In this document: piece after piece, positions 7,911 to 16,747 of the stretch
How the letters are laid out: each line of letters begins with the position of its first letter
How positions within the stretch are numbered: the stretch's first letter is position 1
From: Bacillota bacterium
Lineage (GTDB): Bacteria > Bacillota > Clostridia > Christensenellales > SZUA-584
DNA length: 64,000 bases
Direction of reading: 5' to 3'
NCBI GenBank assembly: GCA_023390815.1
Contig: JAEWCC010000019.1
Location: forward strand, 95,262 to 159,261
Translations under genes and position numbers: made by a program
Notes under the pieces: generated by a model
The model's database searches: none
Told to the model about the DNA's origin: nothing
What the model saw: only the letters and a program-made list of their open reading frames with translations

Positions 7911-9609
7911 GTCGTTCCGAATGCTCGTTTGCGCCGCGCTCATCGCCATGCTGTGCGCTTGCAGCGCCGGCGTACCCGCTTCGGTAGTCTCGGAAATTCC
8001 GCAATACACGCTGCCGCCGGTAAAGGAAGAGACCTTGCCCGCGCAGGGAGGCAGCCTCACATTTCCGATTCCTAAGAACCCCGCTTCGTTAAACCCGCTC
8101 TTGCTCGACAACGTGGAGCTGTATAATCTTTATACGCTGATTTATGAGCAGCCTGTCCGGATTGGACCGAATGGCAAGGCGCAGCCTGAGTTAGCGGAAA
8201 CCTGGAACGTAGACGAAACAGGTACCATATGGACGTTTAAACTGCGGCAGGGAGTGCAGTGGCAGGGCAGCTATGGCGAGTTAACTTCGGCGGATGTGAT
8301 CTACACCATCGACCTGATCAAGAGCTATACGGGCGAACAGTCTATTTACGCGGAATATAACAGCCATATCGTGGGCTACAGCGCGCCGGACGCCTATACG
8401 GTGACGATCACGCTGGATGCGCCGGGGTATCTTGGCATTTACTTCATGACATTCCCGGTGGTATGTAAGGCTTATTATGCGACAGGTAATATCGATACCT
8501 TGAATCCGCTCGGTACAGGGGCCTATCAGGTAGCGGCGTACGAACCGGACAAACAGATGGACCTTGTGGCCAATCCGCTCTGGTGGAAGCAGGCGCCATA
8601 CATCCAGACGCTAACTGCAGTATGCTACGATGACCATGTGGCCGAACTGGCCGTTTTTGACCAGAACCTGCTCGATTTTATAACGACATCCGTACTGACG
8701 GTGGAAACGTACAGCAGCCGCCGTCACATCCCGGTCGATTATCTCACGCAATACTACGATTGCCTTGTTCCCAATACCGCCAGCGGACTCTTCAGCGATG
8801 TGGGTATGCGGCAGGCAATCGGCTATGCGCTGGACCGGCGCGATATTATTTCGAAGGCGCTGCTCGGCCACGCCGTTGCGACCGATTTTCCTGTGCCGCC
8901 CGATTCATATCTTTCGGGTACCTCGTCCAACATCTATGAATTTAACCAACAGAAATCACGCGAATTGCTGGAGCTGGCCGGATGGAAGGATCGCGATAAC
9001 GACGGAATATGTGAGAAGGTAGACGGAACACAGGTTACTGATTTGGAGGTCGAACTGCTCATTCCGCTCAATAAGGAAAACACATATCGTCACGACGTAG
9101 CGGAGAATATAAAGACTCAGCTTGCCGCATGCGGGATCACTGTCAATATAGCCGAGGTCAAAATCGAGGATTACACGCAGCGGCTCGAGTCCGGTAATTT
9201 CGAACTCGCGTTGTGTTCTTTCTATCTGGACGATTATCCCGATATATCGTTTTTGATAGGTACGAACGGCAGCCGGAACTTTGGCCGGTTTTCGGATCCG
9301 GCGCTGGACGAGCTGCTCATCGCTTGCAAGACAGCCCTTAATGAACAGTCGATGACAGAGGCATTTACGACCATGGAACAGCGGTTTATCGAGACGGTGC
9401 CGCAGATTGGCCTTTATTTCAAGACTAACGCGCTGATCTATGATTCCTCCATCGCGATTTCGGATAATATCCGGGACTTAAATCTCTTTACCTCCATACC
9501 CAAATGGTATCTCTATGTCAAAGACGCCCAGGGTAACGCGGTATTGAACACCGAAGCATCCGCTGAAGCCTCGCCTTCGCCGACCGCTTCGGGAACCTTG
9601 GAGGAATAG
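7879..9609 (+). CDS. Peptide/nickel-type ABC transporter solute-binding lipoprotein
   Basis: 576 residues of the SBP_bac_5 (OppA/DppA) family. The signal peptide ends in a lipobox (AMLCAC), so the protein is expected to be lipid-anchored outside the membrane. The body has the usual family landmarks: a LAETWNVDETGTIWTFKLRQ region and ADVIYTIDLI. No permease or ATPase gene is nearby, so its transporter partner, if any, is elsewhere. It overlaps the lytic transglycosylase gene, which suggests a link to wall turnover (muropeptide capture), but that is inference. The C-terminus is a Ser/Ala/Pro-rich tail. Confidence 0.87.
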   Translation: MRFIKASIAYKSFRMLVCAALIAMLCACSAGVPASVVSEIPQYTLPPVKEETLPAQGGSLTFPIPKNPASLNPLLLDNVELYNLYTLIYEQPVRIGPNGKAQPELAETWNVDETGTIWTFKLRQGVQWQGSYGELTSADVIYTIDLIKSYTGEQSIYAEYNSHIVGYSAPDAYTVTITLDAPGYLGIYFMTFPVVCKAYYATGNIDTLNPLGTGAYQVAAYEPDKQMDLVANPLWWKQAPYIQTLTAVCYDDHVAELAVFDQNLLDFITTSVLTVETYSSRRHIPVDYLTQYYDCLVPNTASGLFSDVGMRQAIGYALDRRDIISKALLGHAVATDFPVPPDSYLSGTSSNIYEFNQQKSRELLELAGWKDRDNDGICEKVDGTQVTDLEVELLIPLNKENTYRHDVAENIKTQLAACGITVNIAEVKIEDYTQRLESGNFELALCSFYLDDYPDISFLIGTNGSRNFGRFSDPALDELLIACKTALNEQSMTEAFTTMEQRFIETVPQIGLYFKTNALIYDSSIAISDNIRDLNLFTSIPKWYLYVKDAQGNAVLNTEASAEASPSPTASGTLEE

Positions 9610-9610
9610 C

Positions 9611-10366
9611 ATGGAGACGGTAATTACCAGCACAAAGAATGAATTTGTAAAGCATGTGCGCAGCCTCCACACCGGAAAAGGACGTGCTCAGTCCGGAGAA
9701 ATGCTGATTGAAGGGGAGAAGTGCATTCGGGAGCTGCTCGCCTTCATGCCCGAACGGCTGCATAGCCTTGCCGTGGAAGAGGGCCGGTTCGATGATATCG
9801 CGGAAGCCGCAAGGAATTTGGGCGCAAAGGTTTATACCACCGCAGCGCATGTGATGGAAGCATTATGCGATTGCCAGACGCCGCAGGGCATCGCAGCCAT
9901 CGCGGCCATGCCGGAATACGGACCAGTATCGGAAGGATTTATCGTCGCGCTGGACGACGTGCAGGACCCGTCCAACGTCGGGGCGATCGTACGCACCGCA
10001 GACGCTGCGGGTGCCGCAGGCATCGCACTGTCCCCGGCCTGTGCGGACGCTTTCTCGCCTAAGGCGGTGCGCGCCTCCATGGGCAGCGTATTTCATTTGC
10101 CGGTGTTCAAGACGCCGCTGCCGGAATATCTCGCTTCGCTTGCAGACAAGGGATATCGTATTGCATGCTCTCACCTGAATGGCACTACCGACTTTATGTT
10201 CGATTGGCGCAAAACCTGTCTGGTGATCGGCAACGAATCCAGAGGTATTTCAGCGGCACTCATGGCGCTGGCGACCGATATAATCCGCATCCCGATGTTT
10301 GGTAAGGCGGAGAGTCTGAACGCCGCGGTGGCAGCCGGCATACTGATATATAAAATACGCACTTGA
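9611..10366 (+). CDS. SpoU/TrmH-family RNA 2'-O-methyltransferase
   Basis: 251 residues. An N-terminal substrate-binding domain (SpoU_sub_bind-like, with GEMLIEGEKCIRELL) is followed by the SPOUT methyltransferase fold. Conserved motifs: motif 1 LDDVQDPSNVGAIVRTADAAG, motif 2 LVIGNESRGIS, motif 3 IPMFGKAESLNAAVAAGI; these form the trefoil-knot SAM site. The family methylates ribose in rRNA or tRNA; the exact nucleotide is not predictable here. It often sits just before pheS in Firmicutes, as it does in this window. ATG one base after the preceding stop, so likely in the same transcript. Confidence 0.92.
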   Translation: METVITSTKNEFVKHVRSLHTGKGRAQSGEMLIEGEKCIRELLAFMPERLHSLAVEEGRFDDIAEAARNLGAKVYTTAAHVMEALCDCQTPQGIAAIAAMPEYGPVSEGFIVALDDVQDPSNVGAIVRTADAAGAAGIALSPACADAFSPKAVRASMGSVFHLPVFKTPLPEYLASLADKGYRIACSHLNGTTDFMFDWRKTCLVIGNESRGISAALMALATDIIRIPMFGKAESLNAAVAAGILIYKIRT

Positions 10367-10392
10367 AACTTTAGCAATTGCTGTGCTATAAT
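10363..10392 (+). promoter_or_regulatory. Promoter of the pheST T-box operon
   Basis: TTGAAA (10363-10368), 18-bp spacer, perfect TATAAT (10387-10392) preceded by TGC (extended -10). The -35 overlaps the end of the methyltransferase gene. The transcript would start near 10399. Confidence 0.75.
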
Positions 10393-10398
10393 GCCTGC

Positions 10399-10632
10399 AA
10401 TAAATGCGTTGAAGTCTGAACAGTATCGCTGCACAAACGCATGTACAGAGAAGGGTTGCCGTCGGCTGAAAGCGCCCGCCTGCATGCAGTGAGAACCTTC
10501 GCAGACCTAGCAGGAGCAATCGCTCCCGGCATGCGCCCGTTACAGCGCTTCCAAGGAGGACGCGGCATCGGCTGCTTCTTCGAATTTGGGTGGTACCGCG
10601 GACTTTCGCCCCAAGCGAAGGTCTGTTTTTAT
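10399..10632 (+). promoter_or_regulatory. T-box riboswitch (tRNA-Phe responsive)
   Basis: The leader has the conserved T-box sequence TGGTACCGCGG at 10591-10601. The bulge UGGU would pair with a 3' end ACCA, which fits tRNA-Phe with discriminator A. A terminator stem, GACTTTCGC (10601-10609)/GCGAAGGTC (10615-10623), is followed by TGTTTTT and shares bases with the T-box sequence, giving the usual antiterminator/terminator switch. The likely specifier is TTC (Phe) at 10498-10500 within GAACCTTCGCAGA. Uncharged tRNA-Phe should favour readthrough into pheS and pheT. Confidence 0.92.
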
Positions 10633-10671
10633 TAAAGGCTCCGTGGAGGAGCATGAACGAAGGGAGTTTTT

Positions 10672-11697
10672 ATGGATAACAAAGCGATGGACAGTCTCGC
10701 TGCTTCTGCACTGGAGGAGATCGCGCGCTGCGCGACCACTGCCGAAGCGGACGCTCTGCGTATCCGGCTGCTCGGTAAAAAGGGAGAGCTTACCGCCGCG
10801 CTGCGGGGAATGAAAGACGTTCCTGAGGATCAGCGGCCGGAATTCGGCAAAAAAGTCAACGAAGTGAGAGACCTGTTAACCGAAGCGCTCGACAACAAAA
10901 TTTATACGCTGACGCATGCCGAGAAGGACGCGCGGCTCAAAGCCGAATGCGTTGATATCACGCTTCCGGGCACCAAGCAGAATTTTGGCGGGCTGCATCC
11001 GCTTACGCGCGTATACTACGAAATGCGCGATATTTTTGTCAACATGGGCTTTGAAGTGATGGACGGGCCCGAAGTGGAGTACGACAAGTACAGCTTCGAG
11101 ATGCTCAACATCCCCAAAAACCATCCCGCGCGGGATATGCAGGATACGTTCTACGTATCGGACGACATCGTGCTGCGCCCGCACACTTCGCCGGTGCAGA
11201 TCCGTACGATGCTCACGCAGAAGCCGCCGATCCGCATGATCTGCCCGGGCCGCGTATACCGCGCGGACGATGTGGACGCGACGCATTCGCCGGTGTTCAA
11301 CCAATTGGAAGGGCTCGTCGTGGATAAAGGCATACAGTTCGCGCATCTTAAAGGCACGCTCGACAATTTCCTCAAAGAGTTGTACGGCGAGAAGACGAGG
11401 ACGAAGTTTCGCCCGGGCAACTTCCCGTTTACGGAACCGAGCGCCGAGGTCGACGCGACATGTTCGAGGTGCGGCGGCACTGGCTGCACCATGTGCAAAG
11501 GTACGGGCATGATCGAAGTGCTGGGCTGCGGCATGGTTCATCCGCAGGTATTACGCGGTTGCGGTATCGATCCGGAGGAGTATACCGGCTTTGCGTTCGG
11601 TATGGGAATTGACAGGATCACCAGCATCAAGTACGGCATTACGGATATCCGGCTGCTTTTCGAGAACGATATCCGCTTTGTGTCTCAGTTCAGATAG
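10672..11697 (+). CDS. pheS: Phenylalanyl-tRNA synthetase alpha subunit
   Basis: 341 residues. The N-terminal coiled-coil arm (~1-85) precedes a class II catalytic core with motif 2 (CPGRVYRADDVDATHSPVFN) and motif 3 (GFAFGMGIDRI). Charges tRNA-Phe as an alpha2beta2 complex with PheT. An insert SRCGGTGCTMCKGTG carries four cysteines in CxxC-x5-CxxC-like spacing, a possible zinc knuckle seen in some clostridial PheS. Preceded by the T-box leader and by GGGAG before the ATG; pheT follows after 9 bases. Confidence 0.97.
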   Translation: MDNKAMDSLAASALEEIARCATTAEADALRIRLLGKKGELTAALRGMKDVPEDQRPEFGKKVNEVRDLLTEALDNKIYTLTHAEKDARLKAECVDITLPGTKQNFGGLHPLTRVYYEMRDIFVNMGFEVMDGPEVEYDKYSFEMLNIPKNHPARDMQDTFYVSDDIVLRPHTSPVQIRTMLTQKPPIRMICPGRVYRADDVDATHSPVFNQLEGLVVDKGIQFAHLKGTLDNFLKELYGEKTRTKFRPGNFPFTEPSAEVDATCSRCGGTGCTMCKGTGMIEVLGCGMVHPQVLRGCGIDPEEYTGFAFGMGIDRITSIKYGITDIRLLFENDIRFVSQFR

Positions 11698-11706
11698 GAG
11701 GACGGT

Positions 11707-14091
11707 ATGATAGCGCCTTATAAATGGCTTTGCGATTATGTGAATATGGATGTGGAACCGGGCGAGCTGGCTAAAAAGCTCATCATGACCGGGACCGCGG
11801 TGGACGGTTACAAGGAACTCGGTGCAGACATCAAGAAGGTCGTCGTCGGGCGGATACTTTCCATCAAGAAGCACCCGGATGCCGACAAGCTTTCCATCTG
11901 TATGGTGGATGTGGGTGAGGAGACGCTCCAGATTGTCTGCGGTGCGCGCAACATCTTCGAAGGTGCGCTGGTTCCGGCTGCGCTCGTAGGCGCATGCCTG
12001 CCCGGCGGCTTCAAGATCAACAAGGGAAAGCTGCGCGGCGTTTATTCCAACGGCATGCTATGCTCCGGTACGGAGCTGGGCCTCGGCGAAGAGGATTACC
12101 CGGGTGCCAGCGTAGACGGCATTATGATACTCCGGGAAGAGGTGTGCCCTGGTACGCCGCTGCGCGAAGTACTCGGACTGACCGACGTGATATTCGAAAT
12201 CGAAGTCGGTTCAAACAGGCCGGACTGCCTTTCGATGCTTGGAATCGCGCGCGAGTGCGCCGCCTCGTTCGGTAAGGATATTTCTCTGCCTGCGACTGAC
12301 TATACGATGAGCGACGGAGATATCTCGGATTACGTAACCGTGACGGTCAAGGATACCGACCTCTGCGAACGCTATATTGCCCGCGCGGTGAAGAACGTCC
12401 AGATCGGTCCTTCGCCCGCATGGCTTCGCGACCGGCTTTTGTCGGCGGGCATCCGTTCGATCAATAACATCGTGGATATCACGAACTTCGTCATGCTCGA
12501 AACGGGCCAGCCGATGCACGCGTTTGACTACAACGACATCCGCGGGCAGCACATCCAGGTGCGCCGCGCACAAGCAGGCGAGAAGATCGTTACGCTGGAT
12601 GACAAGGAACGCGCGCTGACGGAGGATATGCTCCTGATCTGCGATGCGCAGGGGCCGATCGGCATCGCGGGCGTGATGGGCGGCCAGAATTCGGGTATAA
12701 GGGACAACACCACGACCGTCGTGTTTGAATCCGCCAAGTTCGCGCTCGGCAACGTGCGCCGCACTTCGCGCGCGCTGGGGCTGCAGACCGAATCGGCAAT
12801 GCGGTTCTCCAAGGGAATCGACGCCGCGGGCTGCAAGACCGCGATGGACCGCGCCCTGCATCTGGTGCAGCAACTCGGTGCTGGCGAGATCGTCCCAGGC
12901 GAGATCGATCTATGCGCCGCGGACCTTTCCCCGCGCAGTGTGTCGGTCAAAGCGGACCGGATCAACGAAATCCTCGGAACGGATATTGCGGCAGAGGATA
13001 TGGCAGAATTGCTCAGCCGCGCATTCATTCGCACCACGCTGAACGAAGGCGTCCTCGTGTGTGAAATCCCGAGCTTCCGCGGGGATGTCCGCATCGGTGA
13101 GGACATTGCCGAAGAGGTCGCGCGCATATACGGCTACGACCGCATTCCGATGAGACCGATTGTGGGTATGCTGCAACGCGGTATGATTTCCGCGGACGAG
13201 CGGTGCATCGACAAGGCGCGTGCACGCCTGACTGCGCTCGGCTGTTTTGAGAGCGTCACGTATTCATTCTGCTCTTCGGCGGAGCCCGATCGGCTCGGTT
13301 TGTCGCAGGATGATTCGCGGCGCAGCATGGTCAAAATCATCAACCCGATGGGCGATGAACAGGGCTATATGCGCACTTCGCTCGTACCCGATATGCTGCG
13401 CGTCGTTGCGACCAACATCAATAAAAAGGTGGAAGACATCCGGTTGTTCGAGTCCGGGCGTATCTATCTGAACGTCAATCCGGGCGATCTGCCGAACGAA
13501 CAAAAGTACATCTGCATCGGGCTCTGCGGAGGTGAGGACTTCTTCTCGCTGAAAGGTTTGGTGGAAAACCTGCTTGAAGCCTATGGAATCCGTAACGCAC
13601 GGTTCATGCCCGATGCCGCCGGCTATTACCACCCGGGCAGAAAAGCGAGTATCTATGTAAAGAACGACGCGCTGGGCGAGATGGGTGAGGTTCATCCGGA
13701 CGTCGCCGCAGCTTATGGTATTGGCAAGCGCGTTTACATCGCGGAGTTCTCCGTCGCCGCGCTGAGCGCACATACCGACGATTTGCTGCGTTACGAGCCG
13801 CTTCCCAAATTCCCCGCGGTTGAGAGGGACCTCGCACTTACGGTAAGCGAGGACGTTCCGGCTGGCAGCCTGCTCGAATGCATCCGCAAGAATGCGGGAT
13901 CGTATTTCGAACGCGCTTCGCTGTTCGACGTCTATACCGGCGAGAAGCTGGGCGCGGGCAAGAAGAGCCTAGCGTTCACCATCGTTTTCCGCGCTAAGGA
14001 CAGGACACTCACCGACGAGGAAGCCAATTCGGCCCGGGATGCCATTGTGGCGGCTGCGGCAAAGGCGTTCGGCGCAGTTTTGCGCGAATAA
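11707..14091 (+). CDS. pheT: Phenylalanyl-tRNA synthetase beta subunit
   Basis: 794 residues, usual length. Domains in order: N-terminal OB-fold tRNA-binding domain (~40-150, KKHPDADKLSICMVDVGEE), B3/B4 editing domain (~210-390), B5 domain (~405-475), synthetase-like core and a C-terminal ferredoxin-fold anticodon-binding domain (~700-794, LPKFPAVERDLALTV). Binds and positions tRNA-Phe and clears mischarged Tyr-tRNA-Phe. Co-transcribed with pheS under T-box control, RBS GGAGG before the ATG. Confidence 0.97.
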   Translation: MIAPYKWLCDYVNMDVEPGELAKKLIMTGTAVDGYKELGADIKKVVVGRILSIKKHPDADKLSICMVDVGEETLQIVCGARNIFEGALVPAALVGACLPGGFKINKGKLRGVYSNGMLCSGTELGLGEEDYPGASVDGIMILREEVCPGTPLREVLGLTDVIFEIEVGSNRPDCLSMLGIARECAASFGKDISLPATDYTMSDGDISDYVTVTVKDTDLCERYIARAVKNVQIGPSPAWLRDRLLSAGIRSINNIVDITNFVMLETGQPMHAFDYNDIRGQHIQVRRAQAGEKIVTLDDKERALTEDMLLICDAQGPIGIAGVMGGQNSGIRDNTTTVVFESAKFALGNVRRTSRALGLQTESAMRFSKGIDAAGCKTAMDRALHLVQQLGAGEIVPGEIDLCAADLSPRSVSVKADRINEILGTDIAAEDMAELLSRAFIRTTLNEGVLVCEIPSFRGDVRIGEDIAEEVARIYGYDRIPMRPIVGMLQRGMISADERCIDKARARLTALGCFESVTYSFCSSAEPDRLGLSQDDSRRSMVKIINPMGDEQGYMRTSLVPDMLRVVATNINKKVEDIRLFESGRIYLNVNPGDLPNEQKYICIGLCGGEDFFSLKGLVENLLEAYGIRNARFMPDAAGYYHPGRKASIYVKNDALGEMGEVHPDVAAAYGIGKRVYIAEFSVAALSAHTDDLLRYEPLPKFPAVERDLALTVSEDVPAGSLLECIRKNAGSYFERASLFDVYTGEKLGAGKKSLAFTIVFRAKDRTLTDEEANSARDAIVAAAAKAFGAVLRE

Positions 14092-14114
14092 CACAGCATT
14101 TTGTATAGCGCCTG

Positions 14115-14143
14115 TTGAAATATTCTCTATGTTGGTATATAAT
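14115..14143 (+). promoter_or_regulatory. Promoter of zapA
   Basis: TTGAAA (14115-14120), 17-bp spacer, TATAAT (14138-14143), 36 bp before the zapA start. Confidence 0.7.
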
Positions 14144-14179
14144 AGTATCATCATAGGGGTTTTGGGGTATTGACGCTGT

Positions 14180-14536
14180 ATGGAAAAGACACGAACGATG
14201 GTGAAGATCTGCGGCAAGGAATATGTCATGGCCGGTTACGAGAGCGAGGAGTACATTCACCGTGTCGCGATATACGTTGACCGGAAGATGTCGGAGCTTA
14301 AAAGCCAATATGTCAACCTGAACCCGAATACCCTGTCCGTGCTCACCGCCATCAATGTCGCAGACGATCTTCTAAAGCTGCAGGATCAGTTCGACGCCTT
14401 GAACGAGGAGTATGCACAGCTCGCTGCGGAAAACAAGCGGTTGAAATCCGAACACAGCTTTGACCGCGAAGCGCATCGCTCCAATGTATCCGCGATTAAG
14501 AAGGAAAAGAGCCAGCTTTTTGACGGATACAAATAA
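14180..14536 (+). CDS. zapA: Cell division protein ZapA
   Basis: 118 residues, ZapA-like. The N-terminal half has the head-domain signature (KTRTMVKICGKEYVMAG, then VAIYVDRKMSEL) that bundles FtsZ filaments. The C-terminal half is a predicted coiled coil (LLKLQDQFDALNEEYAQLAAE) for dimer and tetramer formation. It has its own promoter and a strong terminator, so it is a single-gene unit between pheT and the site-2 protease gene, the same place as in many Bacilli and Clostridia. Confidence 0.88.
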   Translation: MEKTRTMVKICGKEYVMAGYESEEYIHRVAIYVDRKMSELKSQYVNLNPNTLSVLTAINVADDLLKLQDQFDALNEEYAQLAAENKRLKSEHSFDREAHRSNVSAIKKEKSQLFDGYK

Positions 14537-14559
14537 GAGTATTTAATCTGCGGGACATC

Positions 14560-14592
14560 ATAAGCGTACCTATGCTTGGTGCGCTTATTTTA
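14560..14592 (+). terminator. Terminator after zapA
   Basis: Stem ATAAGCGTACC/GGTGCGCTTAT (11 bp, one G-U) with a 7-nt loop and trailing TTTT. Confidence 0.8.
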
Positions 14593-14635
14593 TGACAGCA
14601 CGAACGCGAGTTTACAAATTCGACATATTCCCGCA

Positions 14636-14664
14636 TTGAAAAGGCCGTAAAGGCACTATATACT
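14636..14664 (+). promoter_or_regulatory. Promoter of the site-2 protease-scpAB operon
   Basis: TTGAAA (14636-14641), 17-bp spacer, TATACT (14659-14664), 28 bp before the ATG at 14693. Confidence 0.7.
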
Positions 14665-14692
14665 GAATATAAACTTGGGATGGAGTGTGCAA

Positions 14693-15382
14693 ATGGTCAA
14701 TCTACCGGTAAACGATCTTTTCAACGGTAATTTTCAGGGCTTCTTTATCAACCTGCTTTTAATACTGCCGGCGCTTGTGATCGCCGTGTCGTTTCATGAG
14801 GCGGCGCATGCTTGGATGGCCAACAAAATGGGCGATCCTACTGCCCGTAATCTGGGCAGGATTACGCTGGACCCGTCCAAGCATTTTGATCTGCTGGGCT
14901 TTTTATCGTTTGCGATGATCGGCTTCGGGTGGGGCAAGCCCGTCCCGACCAACCCGAGGAACTACTACAACTATAAAAAAGGCAATGTGCTCGTGGCACT
15001 GGCCGGCGTGACGATGAACCTGATCATATCAATCGTCACCATTGGCATCATTGCGCTGATGTTTCATTTTGGGGCGTTTGACAGCGTTCAGATGGGGACC
15101 TACAACAACATCATGGCAATCATTCTCGTCATTCTTTATGAGATCGCGCTGATGAACTTCGTGCTGTTCTTTTTCAACCTGATCCCTGTTCCTCCGCTGG
15201 ATGGGCATCATCTGATTAAGGGCTATATCGCGAGAAAAAGCCCAAAGTTCTACATGTACTACAACCAGTACGGTTATCTTGCGCTGATTGTAATTCTCTT
15301 CTTCATACCTTGGGTCAGAGAAGGTTTCTGGAGCCTGATATACGGCGCTTTTTCGGCGATCACCAGCCTGTTCGGGTTCTAA
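14693..15382 (+). CDS. Site-2 protease family membrane metalloprotease
   Basis: 229 residues with five or six membrane segments. The zinc-binding motif SFHEAAHAWMA (HExxH) lies in the first segments and the second conserved motif NLIPVPPLDGHHLI carries the C-terminal metal ligand (Asp). This is the compact FpvA/M50-like group (YwhC/YydH type) without PDZ domain; the substrate is unknown. The ATG at 14693 is chosen over an in-frame upstream codon because GGAGTG lies seven bases before it. It is directly followed by scpA, an arrangement common in Firmicutes, so the three genes likely share a transcript. Confidence 0.9.
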   Translation: MVNLPVNDLFNGNFQGFFINLLLILPALVIAVSFHEAAHAWMANKMGDPTARNLGRITLDPSKHFDLLGFLSFAMIGFGWGKPVPTNPRNYYNYKKGNVLVALAGVTMNLIISIVTIGIIALMFHFGAFDSVQMGTYNNIMAIILVILYEIALMNFVLFFFNLIPVPPLDGHHLIKGYIARKSPKFYMYYNQYGYLALIVILFFIPWVREGFWSLIYGAFSAITSLFGF

Positions 15383-15386
15383 AGAT

Positions 15387-16133
15387 ATGGAATACGACGA
15401 ATACAAAGTACATATCGAGCAGTTTGAAGGTCCGCTCGACCTCCTGCTGCACCTCATTAACCGTGCACGCATCGATATTGAACAGATTTTTGTTTCCGAA
15501 GTGACGGGGCAGTTCTTATCGTATGTTTCGGAGATGCAGAGCCTGCCGATGGACAGCGCAAGCGAATTCCTCGAGATGGCGGCTACGCTGCTGTATATTA
15601 AGTCGCGCATGATGCTGCCGCGAGAGGAGGAAGAGGAAGACGAGGAGGAAGAGGACCCCGAACAGGAACTCATCGCCCGTCTGAAAGCGTATAAAGCGTT
15701 TAAAGATATTTCGGAAAACCTGAGGCCTCTTGAAACAGGCGGCTTATGCACGTATTACAAGCTTCCTGAAGAGATCGCATTTCCGGACGAAAAGTGGGAA
15801 CTGGAGCAATTGACGCTTCAGGGATTATATGAAGCATACTGCGAGGTGCTCTCACGTGTTCCGGATGCACAGCCTGAACGCATGGAAATTATCGAAATAC
15901 AGCGCGAGACTTTCACACTCAAAGACCGGCGGCGCCACATTCTCACCATGTTGTCCAGGATGAAAACGCTGACGTTTTTCTCATTGTTTTCGGATACGCG
16001 CTCCCGGCTCGAGATTGCGGTGACATTTTTGGCGCTGCTCGATCTCATCCATAAAAGCATTGTGACGATACAGCAGCCGCGCTGCTTTGAAGACATCACC
16101 ATTACCAAGATAAGCGAGGAAGCCGCAGGTTGA
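15387..16133 (+). CDS. scpA: Segregation and condensation protein A
   Basis: 248 residues, the kleisin subunit of the SMC-ScpA-ScpB chromosome condensin. The N-terminal SMC-neck-binding part (HIEQFEGPLDLLLHLI) is diagnostic. An acidic stretch rich in Glu (PREEEEEDEEEEDPEQEL) forms the flexible middle that ScpB dimers clasp, and a C-terminal winged helix (TFLALLDLIHKSIVTIQQP) binds the SMC head. Its stop overlaps the TTG start of scpB. Confidence 0.96.
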   Translation: MEYDEYKVHIEQFEGPLDLLLHLINRARIDIEQIFVSEVTGQFLSYVSEMQSLPMDSASEFLEMAATLLYIKSRMMLPREEEEEDEEEEDPEQELIARLKAYKAFKDISENLRPLETGGLCTYYKLPEEIAFPDEKWELEQLTLQGLYEAYCEVLSRVPDAQPERMEIIEIQRETFTLKDRRRHILTMLSRMKTLTFFSLFSDTRSRLEIAVTFLALLDLIHKSIVTIQQPRCFEDITITKISEEAAG

Positions 16134-16642
16134 ACGAGACAGAGATTAAAAAAGCGCTTGAGAGCATACTATTTGTCGCAGGGGATGCCGTTGCGCTGTG
16201 TGATATTGCGGCTGCATTGGAAACAGACGAAATCACGCTTGCGCGCATCGCGGATGAACTCGCTCAGCAGAAAAAAGAGTCCGCAGACGGCGTGATGCTG
16301 AAACGCGTTGGCGACAAGCTGCAGCTTTGCTCCAATCCCTGCTATATGCCGTACATCGACCGCGTGCTTCAGCCTGTCAAGAAGACGCGCTTGTCCCAAT
16401 CCACGCTGGAAACGCTTGCGATTATCGCCTACAAGCAGCCCATTACGCGTTTTGAGATCGAGCAGATTCGCGGGGTACAGTGCAACTATTCCGTCGCAAT
16501 GCTCGTTGAACGGGGCCTCGTGGTGCGCGTAGGCCGCAAGAAATCCCTCGGCAACCCGATGCTTTACGCAACGAGCGATGAGTTCTTAAGACATTTCGGA
16601 ATATCTTCTCTTGCGGAGCTTCCGCAGCTTAAGGAAGAATAA
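16130..16642 (+). CDS. scpB: Segregation and condensation protein B
   Basis: 170 residues, two winged-helix domains. SQSTLETLAIIAYKQPITRF and EIEQIRGV are family signatures. Dimerises and binds the ScpA middle region in the SMC complex. The start is TTG at 16130, overlapping the scpA stop (TTGA), with GAGGAAG upstream; no ATG fits the N-terminus better. Confidence 0.96.
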   Translation: MNETEIKKALESILFVAGDAVALCDIAAALETDEITLARIADELAQQKKESADGVMLKRVGDKLQLCSNPCYMPYIDRVLQPVKKTRLSQSTLETLAIIAYKQPITRFEIEQIRGVQCNYSVAMLVERGLVVRVGRKKSLGNPMLYATSDEFLRHFGISSLAELPQLKEE

Positions 16643-16747
16643 ACGTATTTATTTCATGTTTTAGATAATACTAACAACGTTGATTAATTTGGGAAAGGCG
16701 TTGTTATTATTTTTGTCGCACTGATATGCCTTGCAATTATCATCATA

